From positions 186,001 through 250,000 of the forward strand of contig NZ_QBUG01000011.1 in the NCBI RefSeq assembly GCF_003058225.1: a DNA stretch of 64,000 bases, written 5' to 3'. Origin of the DNA: Promicromonospora sp. AC04 (GTDB taxonomy: Bacteria > Actinomycetota > Actinomycetes > Actinomycetales > Cellulomonadaceae). Positions 42,382-51,415 of the stretch are shown piece by piece. Positions within the stretch are counted from its first letter, which is position 1; every line of letters begins with the position of its first letter. The notes below the pieces were generated by a model that was not told the DNA's origin, ran no database searches, and was given only the letters and a program-made list of their open reading frames with translations. A program made the translations under genes and the position numbers.

Positions 42382-43053
42382 TCAGACGACGGCGCCCGGG
42401 CCGTCGTCGTCCGGGTCCCGCTGGTGCGGCATGCGCCAGATCAGCACGCCCAGGCCTGCGACGAACAGGCCGAGGCCGATCTGCCCGGCCAGCGGGGGAA
42501 TCGCGATGGACGGCACCGCCGCCGACACGATCATCCCGATCACCGCGAGCACGGGGACGCCGACGACGAAGCTCCACGCCATCGTCAGCAGCGGGTCGCG
42601 GGACAGCAGCGGCGGGGGCTCCGGCGGCGTGAAGTGCGAGTCGGCCTCCTCGAGCGCCTCGGCGTCGGGCGACAGCGGCCAGTCGCGCGGGCCGGTGGGC
42701 TGGTTCGCGCGCGCCCCGGGCTCCGGCTCGCCGTCGGACAGGTCCCCCGTCCGGCCGCCGGTCGTCAGGTCGCCGGCCGCCCAGCCGCCGTCCGTCCAGC
42801 CACCGACCGCGTCGCTGTCCGTCCGCGCGCGAGCGCCGCCGTCGTCGCTGCTCTCGTCATCGGGCCGCGATGTCTGAGAAGATTCGGCGGGCTTCTCCCT
42901 GCCGGCGGTCTCGCCGTCGGTCCGAGAGACGTCCATGTCGCCGAGCGTGGCGACGATGTCGGCCCAGCGCGATGCCACGTCGTCGTCGCCCAGCTCGCGT
43001 GGGGTGTCGCCGGGCACGTCGTCGTCTCGGTCGTCGGTGTTCGATGCGGCCAT
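42382..43053 (-). CDS. Acidic membrane protein of unknown function
   Basis: 223 residues from ATG 43053, 6 bases after a TAGAGT box. The first 145 residues are hydrophilic and acidic (Asp, Glu, Gly, Thr rich, likely disordered; EADSHFTPPEPPPLLSRDP is the most conserved-looking stretch). Two membrane helices follow (about 158-182 and 190-210) and a short Asp-rich tail ends the protein. This domain order is common in actinobacteria, with no known function. Divergent from plsC. Confidence 0.8.
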   Translation of the reverse strand: MAASNTDDRDDDVPGDTPRELGDDDVASRWADIVATLGDMDVSRTDGETAGREKPAESSQTSRPDDESSDDGGARARTDSDAVGGWTDGGWAAGDLTTGGRTGDLSDGEPEPGARANQPTGPRDWPLSPDAEALEEADSHFTPPEPPPLLSRDPLLTMAWSFVVGVPVLAVIGMIVSAAVPSIAIPPLAGQIGLGLFVAGLGVLIWRMPHQRDPDDDGPGAVV

Positions 43054-43059
43054 GGGCAC

Positions 43060-43065
43060 ACTCTA
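43060..43065 (-). promoter_or_regulatory. -10 box TAGAGT of the acidic membrane protein gene
   Basis: TAGAGT on the minus strand, 6 bases from ATG 43053; leaderless layout. It sits back to back with the plsC promoter region. Confidence 0.5.
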
Positions 43066-43108
43066 TTGTCGTCAGGAGGCCCGCGGGGTCGGGTCTTGAG
43101 GAGGAATT

Positions 43109-43885
43109 TTGTTCTACTGGGTGATGAGGAACCTGCTGGTCGGCCCGCTGCTGCGCCTCGCGTACCAGCCGTGGGTCATCGGCGGCAAGAACGTGCCGCG
43201 CACTGGCGCGGCGATCGTGGCCAGCAACCACCTGGCGGTGATCGACTCGTTCATCCTGCCGCTCCTGATCCCGCGCCGGGTGACCTTCCTCGGCAAGTCC
43301 GACTACTTCACGGGCAAGGGCCTCAAGGGCAAGATCGTCGCCTGGTTCATGACGGGCATCGGCGTCATCCCCGTGGACCGCTCCGGCGGCGCAGCCAGCG
43401 AGGCCGCGCTGCGCACCGGCCTGCGCGTGCTGAGCGAGGGCACCCTGTTCGGCATCTACCCCGAGGGCACCCGCAGCCCCGACGGCCGCCTCTACAAGGC
43501 GAAGACGGGCGTGGCCAGGATGGCGCTCGAGTCGGGTGCCCCCGTGATCCCCGTCGCCATGGTCGACACCGACGTCGCCCAGCCGCCCGGACGGGGCCTG
43601 CCCACCTTCATGCCGCTCGGCGCCGTGATCGGCGAACCCCTCGACTTCAGCCGGTACAAGGGCATGGAGACCGACAAGTTCGTGCTCCGCGCCGTCGCCG
43701 ACGAGATCCAGTACGCGATCCTCGCGCTGTCCGGCCAGGAGTACGTGGACGCGTACGCGGCCAGCGCCAAGGAGCGTCTGGGCCGCGGCGAACCCTTGCC
43801 CCCCGCGGCCGAGGAGGGCCCCGGCGGCCTCCCGCTCCCAGAGGTCGAAAAGCCCCAGCGCCCGCAGCGCAAGTCCCGGCACTGA
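43109..43885 (+). CDS. plsC: 1-acyl-sn-glycerol-3-phosphate acyltransferase (PlsC family)
   Basis: 258 residues from TTG 43109, fixed by the strong GAGGAGG site six bases before. Transfers an acyl chain to lysophosphatidate. Motif 1 NHLAVID (H41, D46), motif 2 region GVIPVDRSGG, motif 3 YPEGTRSPDG (119-125) and motif 4 VIPVAMV are all present. The C-terminal tail is Pro/Glu-rich. Follows the acidic membrane gene divergently, with a long hairpin after its end. Confidence 0.9.
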   Translation: MFYWVMRNLLVGPLLRLAYQPWVIGGKNVPRTGAAIVASNHLAVIDSFILPLLIPRRVTFLGKSDYFTGKGLKGKIVAWFMTGIGVIPVDRSGGAASEAALRTGLRVLSEGTLFGIYPEGTRSPDGRLYKAKTGVARMALESGAPVIPVAMVDTDVAQPPGRGLPTFMPLGAVIGEPLDFSRYKGMETDKFVLRAVADEIQYAILALSGQEYVDAYAASAKERLGRGEPLPPAAEEGPGGLPLPEVEKPQRPQRKSRH

Positions 43886-43958
43886 CCCCTCCCGCACTGA
43901 CCCCGCCCTGAACGGTCGGCAGCTTGCCCAGCAAGGCCGGCAGCTTGCACAAAGCGAG

Positions 43959-44018
43959 GTCGGTAGCTGGCACCGAAGTCGGCTCAGGCCTGGACCGACC
44001 TCGGTGCCAGCTGCCGAC
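43959..44018. terminator. Long hairpin between plsC and the second lacI gene
   Basis: GTCGGTAGCTGGCACCGA pairs with TCGGTGCCAGCTGCCGAC and the pairing continues inward to about 26 bp with a G-U pair and mismatches. Direct partial copies of the arm (GGTCGGCAGCTTGC, GGCCGGCAGCTTGC) lie just to the left at 43915-43950. Confidence 0.65.
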
Positions 44019-44038
44019 ATCACGGGAGACTGCCGACT

Positions 44039-45049
44039 TCAAGCCCCCCGCGGCGGGGCGGTCGAGGCGCGCTGCACCAGGGTGGTCGCCAGCTCGGTGC
44101 GGAGGGTGTGACCGCTGGCCGTGCGGGCCCGGTGCACCAGGTCGACGGCGGTGGCGCCCATCTCCGCCAGCGGCTGGCGCACGGTGGTGAGCGCCGGGTC
44201 GATCCACGGGGCGATCGGCAGGTCGTCGAAGCCGACGAGCGAGACGTCGCGGGGCACCACCAGGCCGGCCTCCCGCAGGGCGCGCAGCGCTCCCAGGGCG
44301 GTGTCGTCGCTGCTGGCGAAGATCGCCGTGGGCGGGTCGTCCAGGCTCATGAGGCGCTGGGCGCCCTCGTACCCGGAGGTGACGCCGTACGCGCCCACGT
44401 ACACGAGCTCGTCGTCGGTGGGGGCGCCGGCCTGGATCAGCGCCGCGCGGTAGCCCCCGAGCCGCGCGATGGCGTTGTCCTGCTCGAGCGCCCCGGTGAT
44501 GGTGGCGATGCGCCGGTGGCCGAGGGACAGCAGGTGCGCCGTCGCCTCGAGCCCGCCCTGGAAGTTGGTGGCCCCGACGCTGAGCATCCCCTCGGGCGGC
44601 CGCTGCCGCGGGTCGACGACGACGAGCGGCGTGCCGGTGTCCTCCAGCGCGCGCCGCGCCTCGGCGTCGGGCACGGCGACGATGCTGACCAGGCCGTCGG
44701 TGCCGCGCTCCAGGGCGTGCCGCACCCAGGAGCTGCAGTCGTCGGGGTCGGGCTCGACCGCCAGGACCACGTCGAGGCCGAGCCGCCGCGCGCCGGCGAC
44801 GGCGCCGCGCACGACGGCCTCGGACCACGTCCCCTCGAAGTCGACGATGCGGACGTCGATCATGCCCGTGGGCTTCGCCGACCGTGGGCGGACCACGTAG
44901 CCGTGCCGTTCCAGCACCTCGGTGACCCGGGCGCGGGTCGCGCCGGCGACGTCGGGCCGGGTGTTGAGGACCTTGGAGACCGTGGGGACAGAGACGCCCG
45001 CCTCAGCGGCAACTATCGCGAGCGGGATGCGCGGCCGGTCCTGGGTCAT
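44039..45049 (-). CDS. LacI-family regulator of the sugar cluster
   Basis: 336 residues; GGAGGA precedes ATG 45049. HTH at 9-28 (PLAIVAAEAGVSVPTVSKVL), then a periplasmic-binding-protein-like effector domain (GMIDVRIVDFEGTWSEAVVRGA; SVGATNFQGG; PTAIFASSDDTALGALRAL; VSLVGFDDLPIAPW). Divergent from the ABC transporter operon, so it most likely represses it and is released by a transported oligosaccharide. Candidate operators with CGAAA half-sites lie in the shared 185-bp region. Confidence 0.92.
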   Translation of the reverse strand: MTQDRPRIPLAIVAAEAGVSVPTVSKVLNTRPDVAGATRARVTEVLERHGYVVRPRSAKPTGMIDVRIVDFEGTWSEAVVRGAVAGARRLGLDVVLAVEPDPDDCSSWVRHALERGTDGLVSIVAVPDAEARRALEDTGTPLVVVDPRQRPPEGMLSVGATNFQGGLEATAHLLSLGHRRIATITGALEQDNAIARLGGYRAALIQAGAPTDDELVYVGAYGVTSGYEGAQRLMSLDDPPTAIFASSDDTALGALRALREAGLVVPRDVSLVGFDDLPIAPWIDPALTTVRQPLAEMGATAVDLVHRARTASGHTLRTELATTLVQRASTAPPRGA

Positions 45050-45080
45050 TGGTCCTCCGTCGACGTCGGTGAGCAGGCAT

Positions 45081-45089
45081 TTTCCGAAA
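45081..45089. promoter_or_regulatory. Candidate LacI half-site pair TTTCCGAAA
   Basis: TTTC-C-GAAA, a small inverted repeat 32 bp upstream of the lacI start. Shares the CGAAA half-site with 45199-45208, which suggests one regulator binds both. Confidence 0.35.
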
Positions 45090-45198
45090 TCAGGAGCGTA
45101 GCGGAACTCGCTGGGCCTCCTGGCAACCCGGCCTGGGCCCCCATTGACACGGCCCTGCGGCCCGTCTAACCTCCCCGGGTCTTTCCGAGATTCTACTT

Positions 45199-45208
45199 CG
45201 AAATTTCG
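45199..45208. promoter_or_regulatory. Candidate LacI operator CGAAATTTCG
   Basis: A perfect 10-bp palindrome 26 bp upstream of the binding-protein gene start, in the position expected for a repressor site between promoter and ribosome site. Confidence 0.45.
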
Positions 45209-45234
45209 GGCAGCAGATCAACAAAGGAGTGATC

Positions 45235-46512
45235 GTGAACAGGACCCCTCGCCTCGCCGCAGCGGCGACGGCGTCGACCCTCACGCTGGCCCTCGCCCTG
45301 ACGGGTTGCGGACGCAGCGACGAGGCCGGCACCACAGCAGACAGCTCCAGCACCATCTCGGAGGGCCCCGCCACCGGCACCGTCGAGGTCTGGGCCATGG
45401 GCACGGAGGGCGAGCTGCTGCCCGAGCTCGCCGAGCAGTTCGAGGCCGACAACCCGGACGTCACGGTGAACGTCACGCCGGTCCCCTGGGAGTCGTCCAC
45501 CGAGAAGATCAACACGGCCATCGCCACCGGCGAGGTGCCCGACGTCATGCAGGTCGGCACCACGCTCATGAGCGGCTTCGTGGGGCTCGACGGCCTCGCC
45601 GCCACCCCGGAGGACATCGACTCGGCGGCGTTCTTCCCGGGTGCCTGGGACACGACGGTGGTTGACGGGACCTCCTACGGCGTGCCCTGGTACGTCGAGA
45701 CGCGCGTCCTGTACTACCGCACCGACCTCGCTGAGGAGGCCGGCCTGGAGGCTCCGGAGACCTGGGCGGACCTGACCGCCTTCGCGGCCGGGCTGCAGGA
45801 CGCCGGGGCCGACCACGGCATCGCGCTGCAGACCCGCGGCAACTCCACCGCCCTGATGTACTTCCCGTTCTACTGGCAGGCGGGCGGCGAGATCCTGGAC
45901 GACGCCGGCGAGTTCACCCTCGACAACGAAGCCCAGGTCAAGGCGCTCGAGTACTACTCCTCGTTCATGCGCGACGGGCTCGCCCCGCAGGTGCTCGTCG
46001 AGGACGAGAAGGTGCAGAACTTCGTCGACGGCAAGCTCGGCTCATTCGTCTCGGGCCCGTGGGAGCGCGCGAACCTGCTGACCACCGCGGGCGACGACTT
46101 CGCCGACAAGTTCGGCGTGGTGCCGCTGCCCGCCGACGAGACGACGGCGTCCTTCATCGGCGGCTCCAACCTCGCCGTCCTGGCCGACGCCGCCAACCCC
46201 GACTCCGCGTGGAAGTTCGTCCAGTTCGCCACCGACCCGGCCACCCAGGTCGGCTGGTTCGGGATCTCGAACGACCTGCCGGCCGTCCAGGCCTCCTGGG
46301 ACGACCCGGCCCTGGCCGACGACGACGCCGTCGCCGTCTACCAGGACGTGCTGGAGACCGCGCGGTCGACCCCCGCGATCCCGACCTGGTCCGAGATCGA
46401 GCACGAGATCGACCTCATCATCGAGCAGGTGATCGCGGGCGACCTCAGCCCGGAGGACGCCGCCGCGCAGATGCAGGAAGCGGCCACCTCGATCGGGACG
46501 GGTCTGGACTGA
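45235..46512 (+). CDS. Sugar ABC transporter substrate-binding lipoprotein
   Basis: 425 residues from GTG 45235 (AAAGGAG site). Signal peptide with lipobox LALTGC, Cys25. Family 1 solute-binding fold: VEVWAMGTEGELLPELAEQF at the start, GEVPDVMQVGTT, SYGVPWYVETRVLYYR and FIGGSNLAVLADA. Binds an oligosaccharide outside the cell for the two permeases that follow. Neighbouring glycosidases suggest a beta-glucan or gluco-oligosaccharide ligand. Three bases separate its stop from the next start. Confidence 0.93.
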   Translation: MNRTPRLAAAATASTLTLALALTGCGRSDEAGTTADSSSTISEGPATGTVEVWAMGTEGELLPELAEQFEADNPDVTVNVTPVPWESSTEKINTAIATGEVPDVMQVGTTLMSGFVGLDGLAATPEDIDSAAFFPGAWDTTVVDGTSYGVPWYVETRVLYYRTDLAEEAGLEAPETWADLTAFAAGLQDAGADHGIALQTRGNSTALMYFPFYWQAGGEILDDAGEFTLDNEAQVKALEYYSSFMRDGLAPQVLVEDEKVQNFVDGKLGSFVSGPWERANLLTTAGDDFADKFGVVPLPADETTASFIGGSNLAVLADAANPDSAWKFVQFATDPATQVGWFGISNDLPAVQASWDDPALADDDAVAVYQDVLETARSTPAIPTWSEIEHEIDLIIEQVIAGDLSPEDAAAQMQEAATSIGTGLD

Positions 46513-46515
46513 CCC

Positions 46516-47466
46516 GTGGCCGCCCCCACTGCGACCGTCCCGTCCGCGTCCGTCCCGTCGGGGACCGTGCCGGTGCGGCGTACCTCCGCACGCCGCCGCC
46601 GCACGGGCCTCGCCGCCTGGGGCTTCGCGCTGCCGTTCACGGTGCTGTTCGCCGTGTTCATGCTGGTCCCGGTGGCGTCGTCCCTGTACATGGCGTTCAC
46701 CGACATGCACGGGGCCGACCTCCGGACGCCCCTGGCCGTGAACTTCGTGGGGTTCGACAACTTCGTCGAGGTCCTCGCGGACCCGAAGTTCCAGCAGGCC
46801 GCCGGGAACACGCTCTACTTCGTCGGCGTGGCGATGCCGCTCACGCTCGCGATGGCGCTGCTCCTGGCGGTCCTGCTGAACTCGGGCCTGGCGTGGTTCC
46901 GGTCCGTGTTCCGCGTCGGGTTCTACGCGCCGGTCGTGACCTCGATCGTCGCGGTGGCGGTCGTGTGGCGGTTCCTGCTGCAGCCCGACTTCGGGCTGGT
47001 GAACTCGCTGCTCGGCGTGATCGGGATCGAGGGGCCGCGCTGGCTCACCGACCCGGTCTGGGCGATGCCCTCGCTCATCATGATGGCCACCTGGCGCAAC
47101 GTCGGGTACTCGATGGTCATCCTGCTGGCCGGGCTGCAGGGCATCCCCCGCGACCTGTACGAGGCGTCGGCCATCGACGGGGCCGGCGCCGTGCGGCAGT
47201 TCCGGTCCATCACGGTCCCGCTGCTGCGGCCGACGCTGCTGTTCTGCGCCGTCATCACCGGCATCGGCTACCTGCAGTTCTTCGAGGAGCCGTTCGTGAT
47301 GACGCAGGGCGGCCCGCTGGGCGCCACCAACTCGGTCGCGTACGAGATCTTCAACCAGTTCGGGTTCGGGAACTACGGCCTGTCGGCAGCGATGAGCTAC
47401 GTGCTGTTCATCGCCATCGTGATCCTGTCCTACCTCCAGTTCCGCCTGCTCCGGACGGAGAAGTGA
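46516..47466 (+). CDS. Sugar ABC transporter permease (MalF/UgpA type)
   Basis: 316 residues, six membrane helices. Ends of helices and the coupling loop EASAIDGAGAVRQFRSITVPLL (EAA motif) are clear. Opens with a basic stretch RRTSARRRRTG before helix 1. Pairs with the next permease. No ATPase gene is encoded in the cluster, so a shared ATPase such as MsiK is likely, as is usual in actinobacteria. Confidence 0.93.
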   Translation: MAAPTATVPSASVPSGTVPVRRTSARRRRTGLAAWGFALPFTVLFAVFMLVPVASSLYMAFTDMHGADLRTPLAVNFVGFDNFVEVLADPKFQQAAGNTLYFVGVAMPLTLAMALLLAVLLNSGLAWFRSVFRVGFYAPVVTSIVAVAVVWRFLLQPDFGLVNSLLGVIGIEGPRWLTDPVWAMPSLIMMATWRNVGYSMVILLAGLQGIPRDLYEASAIDGAGAVRQFRSITVPLLRPTLLFCAVITGIGYLQFFEEPFVMTQGGPLGATNSVAYEIFNQFGFGNYGLSAAMSYVLFIAIVILSYLQFRLLRTEK

Positions 47467-48353
47467 TGGCCGCCACCGCCACCTCCCGCATGCTCGGCAC
47501 CGCTACGACCGGCACCGACGTGACCCGCAAGCGCCGGTTTACGCCGCGCTCGATCCTCCTCAACGTCGCGCTCCTGGTCGGCCTCGTGGCCTCCGTCGGC
47601 CCGCTGCTGTGGATGGTCGTGTCATCGGTCAAGCCCGAGGGCGAGATCCGGCAGTTCCCGCCCACGCTGTTCCCCGAGCAGTTCACGTGGACGAACTACA
47701 CCGAGCTGTTCGCCTCGCTGAACTTCCCGCGGTACTTCGTCAACTCGGTGGTCGTCGCGCTGGTCGTGACCGTCGGGTCGGTCCTGTTCAGCGCGATGGT
47801 CGGCTATGCCCTGGCAAAGCTCGACTTCCCCGGCCGCCGCATCCTCTTCGCGCTGGTCATGGGCACGCTGATGGTCCCGGGCATGGTCACGTTCGTGCCG
47901 CTCTTCGTGCTCGTGGCCAACCTGGACCTCATCAACACCTACGCGGCGCTCGTCCTGCCGTTCCTGGCGGCGCCGTTCGGCGTGTTCCTGATGCGGCAGT
48001 TCATGCTCGACATCCCGGACGAGCTGCTCGACGCCGCGCGCGTCGACGGGGCCGGCGAGTTCCGCACGTTCTTCCGCATAGTCCTGCCGCAGACCAAGCC
48101 CGCGCTGGCGACGCTCGGCATCCTGACGTTCCTCGGCTCCTGGAACAACTTCCTGTGGCCCCTGGTCGCCGTGCAGTCCGCCGACAAGTACACGCTGCCC
48201 GTGGCGCTCGCCCTGTACTCCACGGGCCAGAACACCGTGCAGTACGGCCTGCTGGTGGCGGGCGCGACCGTCATCGTGCTGCCCATCCTCATCGTCTTCC
48301 TCGTCCTGCAGCGGCACATCGTGCAGGGCATCTCGACCACCGGGCTCAAGTAG
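47466..48353 (+). CDS. Sugar ABC transporter permease (MalG/UgpE type)
   Basis: 295 residues; its ATG shares a base with the upstream stop (TGATG). Six membrane helices and the EAA loop DAARVDGAGEFRTFFRIVLP. Ends QRHIVQGISTTGLK, the usual MalG-type tail ('GLTAGAVKG' position). Second half of the importer. Confidence 0.93.
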   Translation: MAATATSRMLGTATTGTDVTRKRRFTPRSILLNVALLVGLVASVGPLLWMVVSSVKPEGEIRQFPPTLFPEQFTWTNYTELFASLNFPRYFVNSVVVALVVTVGSVLFSAMVGYALAKLDFPGRRILFALVMGTLMVPGMVTFVPLFVLVANLDLINTYAALVLPFLAAPFGVFLMRQFMLDIPDELLDAARVDGAGEFRTFFRIVLPQTKPALATLGILTFLGSWNNFLWPLVAVQSADKYTLPVALALYSTGQNTVQYGLLVAGATVIVLPILIVFLVLQRHIVQGISTTGLK

Positions 48354-48411
48354 CCGCCGTCGTCCCGGCTCCGCCCGGAGCACCGAACCGCACCACCCGA
48401 GGAGTTTTTCC

Positions 48412-49602
48412 GTGACCGAACAGATCACGCTGCCCACCGCGCCCGACTTCCTGTGGGGTGCTTCGACCGCCGCACACCAGATCGAGGGCGGCAACGTCAA
48501 CAGCGACTGGTGGGCCAAGGAGCACGTCGCCGGGACACTGTGCGCGGAGAGCTCCGGCGACGCCGTCGACAGCTACCACCGCTACCCCGAGGACGTCCGC
48601 CTGCTCGCGGACGCGGGCCTGAACGCGTACCGCTTCTCGATCGAGTGGGCGCGCATCGAGCCCGCCGAGGGCGAGATCTCGCGGGCCCAGCTGGCGCACT
48701 ACCGGCGCATGATCGACACGTGCCTCGAGGCCGGCGTGACGCCGATGGTCACCCTGCTGCACTTCACGCTGCCGCGATGGTTCGCCGAGCGCGGCGGCTG
48801 GTTCGCGCCCGACGCCGTCGACGCGTTCAGCCGCTACGTCGAGACGGCGACGTCGATCCTGGGCGACGTCGGCCACGTCGTCACGATCAACGAGCCCAAC
48901 ATCACCTCGATGATGCTCGGCGCGAGCCGGCGCACCAACCTCGACGCCGCGGGGCTCGCCGCCCCGGACCAGGCGGCCTCCGAGGTCCAGGCGACGGCGC
49001 ACCGGCGCGCCGTCGAGATCCTGCACGGCCTGGGCCACGTGCGGGCCGGGTGGACCATCGCCAACCAGGTGTTCCAGGCCGCACCCGGGGCCGATGCGGC
49101 GCGCGACGCATACGCCTACCCGCGCGAGGACTTCTTCCTCGAGGTCGCGCGCGGCGACGACTTCGTCGGCGTGCAGAGCTACCTGCGCACCATCATCGGG
49201 GCCGACGGCGAGCCCGTCCCCCCGGCCGACGACGTCGAGCGCACCCTGACCGGCTGGGAGTACTACCCGCAGGCGCTGGGCGAGGCGCTGGAGTACACGC
49301 ACCGCATCACCGGCGGCGTGCCGATGATCGTCACCGAGAACGGGATGGCCACGGCCGACGACGCCCGCCGCATCGACTACACCCGGGGCGCCCTTGAGGG
49401 CATGGCCCGCGCGATCGCCGGCGGCTGCCGCGTGGAGGGATACCTGCACTGGTCGCTGCTCGACAACTACGAGTGGATGAGCGGCTTCCGGCCCACGTTC
49501 GGGCTCATCGCCGTCGACCGCACGACGTTCGAGCGCACGCCCAAGCCGAGCCTCGGCTGGCTCGGCAAGGTCGCGCGCACGGGCGAGCTCCCCGCCGGCT
49601 GA
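48412..49602 (+). CDS. Glycoside hydrolase family 1 beta-glucosidase
   Basis: 396 residues from GTG 48412 (GAGGAG site), no signal peptide, so cytosolic. FLWGASTAAHQIEGG is the GH1 entry motif; acid/base E161 (TINEP) and nucleophile E309 (VTENG) are in place. HWSLLDNYEWMSGF closes the active site. About 60 residues shorter than many GH1 enzymes, mainly through a short middle section. It would split imported beta-linked gluco-oligosaccharides to glucose. Confidence 0.92.
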   Translation: MTEQITLPTAPDFLWGASTAAHQIEGGNVNSDWWAKEHVAGTLCAESSGDAVDSYHRYPEDVRLLADAGLNAYRFSIEWARIEPAEGEISRAQLAHYRRMIDTCLEAGVTPMVTLLHFTLPRWFAERGGWFAPDAVDAFSRYVETATSILGDVGHVVTINEPNITSMMLGASRRTNLDAAGLAAPDQAASEVQATAHRRAVEILHGLGHVRAGWTIANQVFQAAPGADAARDAYAYPREDFFLEVARGDDFVGVQSYLRTIIGADGEPVPPADDVERTLTGWEYYPQALGEALEYTHRITGGVPMIVTENGMATADDARRIDYTRGALEGMARAIAGGCRVEGYLHWSLLDNYEWMSGFRPTFGLIAVDRTTFERTPKPSLGWLGKVARTGELPAG

Positions 49603-49683
49603 CCCGAGCAGGGCCGACGGCGGCCGCCCGCCCCACAGACCGCACGAACTGTCACGACTACGACGACGTAGAGGAGACACATC

Positions 49684-51276
49684 ATGAGGAGTCCCGTCAG
49701 CAGAGGGCACCGGACAGTGGTCGCGGCGGCCGCCGTCGCCGCCCTGGCGCTCACGGCCGTGCCGGCGAGCGCCACCGGCGCGGCCCGGGCCGCGGCCCCC
49801 GACCCCGTCGCGAGCCAGGCCCAGGCCCAGAACGCGAGCCAGGTCCGCGACCGCCGGCAGCTGCGCACCTGGGCGGCCGACACGTGGCGCTCGTTCGACG
49901 CCCTGGTCGTCGAGGAGACGGGGCTGCCCGACGACAACATCGCCGGCGACCTGAGCCCCGGCAGCCGCGGCGGTTACACGTCGCCGACGAACATCGGCTC
50001 CTACCTGTGGAGCACGGTGGTGGCCCGCGACACGGGCCTGATCAGCGCCCGCGAGGCGCGGCACCGCATGGCGACCACGCTGGACACCGTCGCCGGGCTG
50101 GAGCGGCACGAGGCCAGCGGCATGTTCTACAACTGGTACGACCCGGCCACCGGCGCCAAGCTCCTGGAGTTCCCCGGCTCGGGCGACCCCGTCAAGCCGT
50201 TCCTGTCCAGCGTCGACAACGGCTGGCTGGCCACGGGCCTGCTCCTGGCGAGCCGCGCGGAGCCGTCCCTGGCGGACGAGGCGGACGCCGTCCGCGAGCG
50301 CATGAACTTCGGCTGCTACTACGACCCGGCACAGAACCAGATCCGGGGCGGGTTCTGGGACACCGACCCGCAGGAGACCGCGCCGGTCCCCGGCGACTAC
50401 TGCGGCATGGGCGCCGACGTCTGGTACACGGGACACCACTACGGCGCGTTCAACACCGAGCCGCGGATCGCGTCCTACCTCGGCATCGCGGAGGGGCAGA
50501 TCCCGGCCAAGCACTACTTCGGCACGTACCGCACCTTCCCCGACACGTGCGACTGGGACTGGACCGAGACGAAGCCGGTCGGCGAGTGGGCCGAGCACCT
50601 GGGGGTGCCCGTGTTCGAGGGTGCCCTGCCGTACCGCGGCATGCGGATCGTCCCGACCTGGGGCGGCAGCATGTTCGAGGCGCTGATGGTGCCGCTCTTC
50701 GTGCCCGAGGAGAAGTGGGGGCCGCGGTCGTGGGGCCGCAACCACCCGCTGTACGTGCGCGGGCAGATCGAGCACGGGATGCAGGAGGCCGGGTACGGGT
50801 ACTGGGGCTTCTCGCCGTCCAACAACCCGGCGGGCGGGTACCGCGAGTACGGCGTGGACCAGCTCGGGCTGGACGGCCCGGGCTACACCACCGACCAGGA
50901 GCGCACCGCCGTCGACCAGCCGTACGAGGGGTGCCGCGAGGGCTCGCCCGCGCCCACTCAGTACGGCGACGGCGTCGTGACGCCGCACGCGTCGTTCCTG
51001 GCGCTGCGGTACGCCCGCGGCGAGGCGATGGCCAACCTGCGGGCCATCTCCCGGGACTTCGACGCCTACGGCCCGGGCGGCTTCTACGACGCCGTCGCGG
51101 TCCGCAGCGGCCAGGTCTCCCAGCGCTACCTGGCCCTGGACCAGGGCATGATCATGGCCGCGCTCGGCAACGAGCTGGCCGACGACGCCGTCCGGCGCTA
51201 CGTCTCGACCGGCGCCCTGGAGCAGACGGTCCGCCCGCTGATGCAGCTGGAGGAGTTCGCCGTAGGCCTCCAGTAA
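49684..51276 (+). CDS. Secreted glycosidase-like protein (PF10091 'glucoamylase' / GH144-like)
   Basis: 530 residues; AGAGGAGA precedes ATG 49684. Signal peptide about 1-36 (AVPASATGAARAAA). An (alpha/alpha)6-type architecture with DNIAGDLSPGSRGGYTSPTNIGSYLWSTVVARD, FLSSVDNGWLATGLLLA and the block GYGYWGFSPSNNP plus EYGVDQLGLDGPG resembles PF10091 proteins, which include GH144 beta-1,2-glucanases. Acts outside the cell, probably making oligosaccharides for the transporter. Exact linkage is not established from sequence. Ends in a family B hairpin. Confidence 0.75.
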   Translation: MRSPVSRGHRTVVAAAAVAALALTAVPASATGAARAAAPDPVASQAQAQNASQVRDRRQLRTWAADTWRSFDALVVEETGLPDDNIAGDLSPGSRGGYTSPTNIGSYLWSTVVARDTGLISAREARHRMATTLDTVAGLERHEASGMFYNWYDPATGAKLLEFPGSGDPVKPFLSSVDNGWLATGLLLASRAEPSLADEADAVRERMNFGCYYDPAQNQIRGGFWDTDPQETAPVPGDYCGMGADVWYTGHHYGAFNTEPRIASYLGIAEGQIPAKHYFGTYRTFPDTCDWDWTETKPVGEWAEHLGVPVFEGALPYRGMRIVPTWGGSMFEALMVPLFVPEEKWGPRSWGRNHPLYVRGQIEHGMQEAGYGYWGFSPSNNPAGGYREYGVDQLGLDGPGYTTDQERTAVDQPYEGCREGSPAPTQYGDGVVTPHASFLALRYARGEAMANLRAISRDFDAYGPGGFYDAVAVRSGQVSQRYLALDQGMIMAALGNELADDAVRRYVSTGALEQTVRPLMQLEEFAVGLQ

Positions 51277-51282
51277 CCACCG

Positions 51283-51330
51283 GACGTGTCAGAGGCTCAG
51301 GTCGCTCGTGATCTGAGCCTCTGACACGTC
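51283..51330. terminator. 21-bp hairpin, family B
   Basis: GACGTGTCAGAGGCTCAG pairs with CTGAGCCTCTGACACGTC, and the pairing extends to 21 bp with one G-U pair, loop GCTCGT. Seven bases after the stop of the secreted glycosidase. Arm very similar to 42292-42339. Confidence 0.75.
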
Positions 51331-51415
51331 GGTCTGTCAGTGCTCGTGCATAGCATCGTTCGCGGACGGCCTCACCCGCCGAGACCTTCCGCACCACCTA
51401 CGAAGGGCCAGCCCG

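Noticed and set aside
48346-50988. 880-residue minus-strand frame
   Set aside because: Antisense to GH1 and the secreted glycosidase; no recognisable domain.
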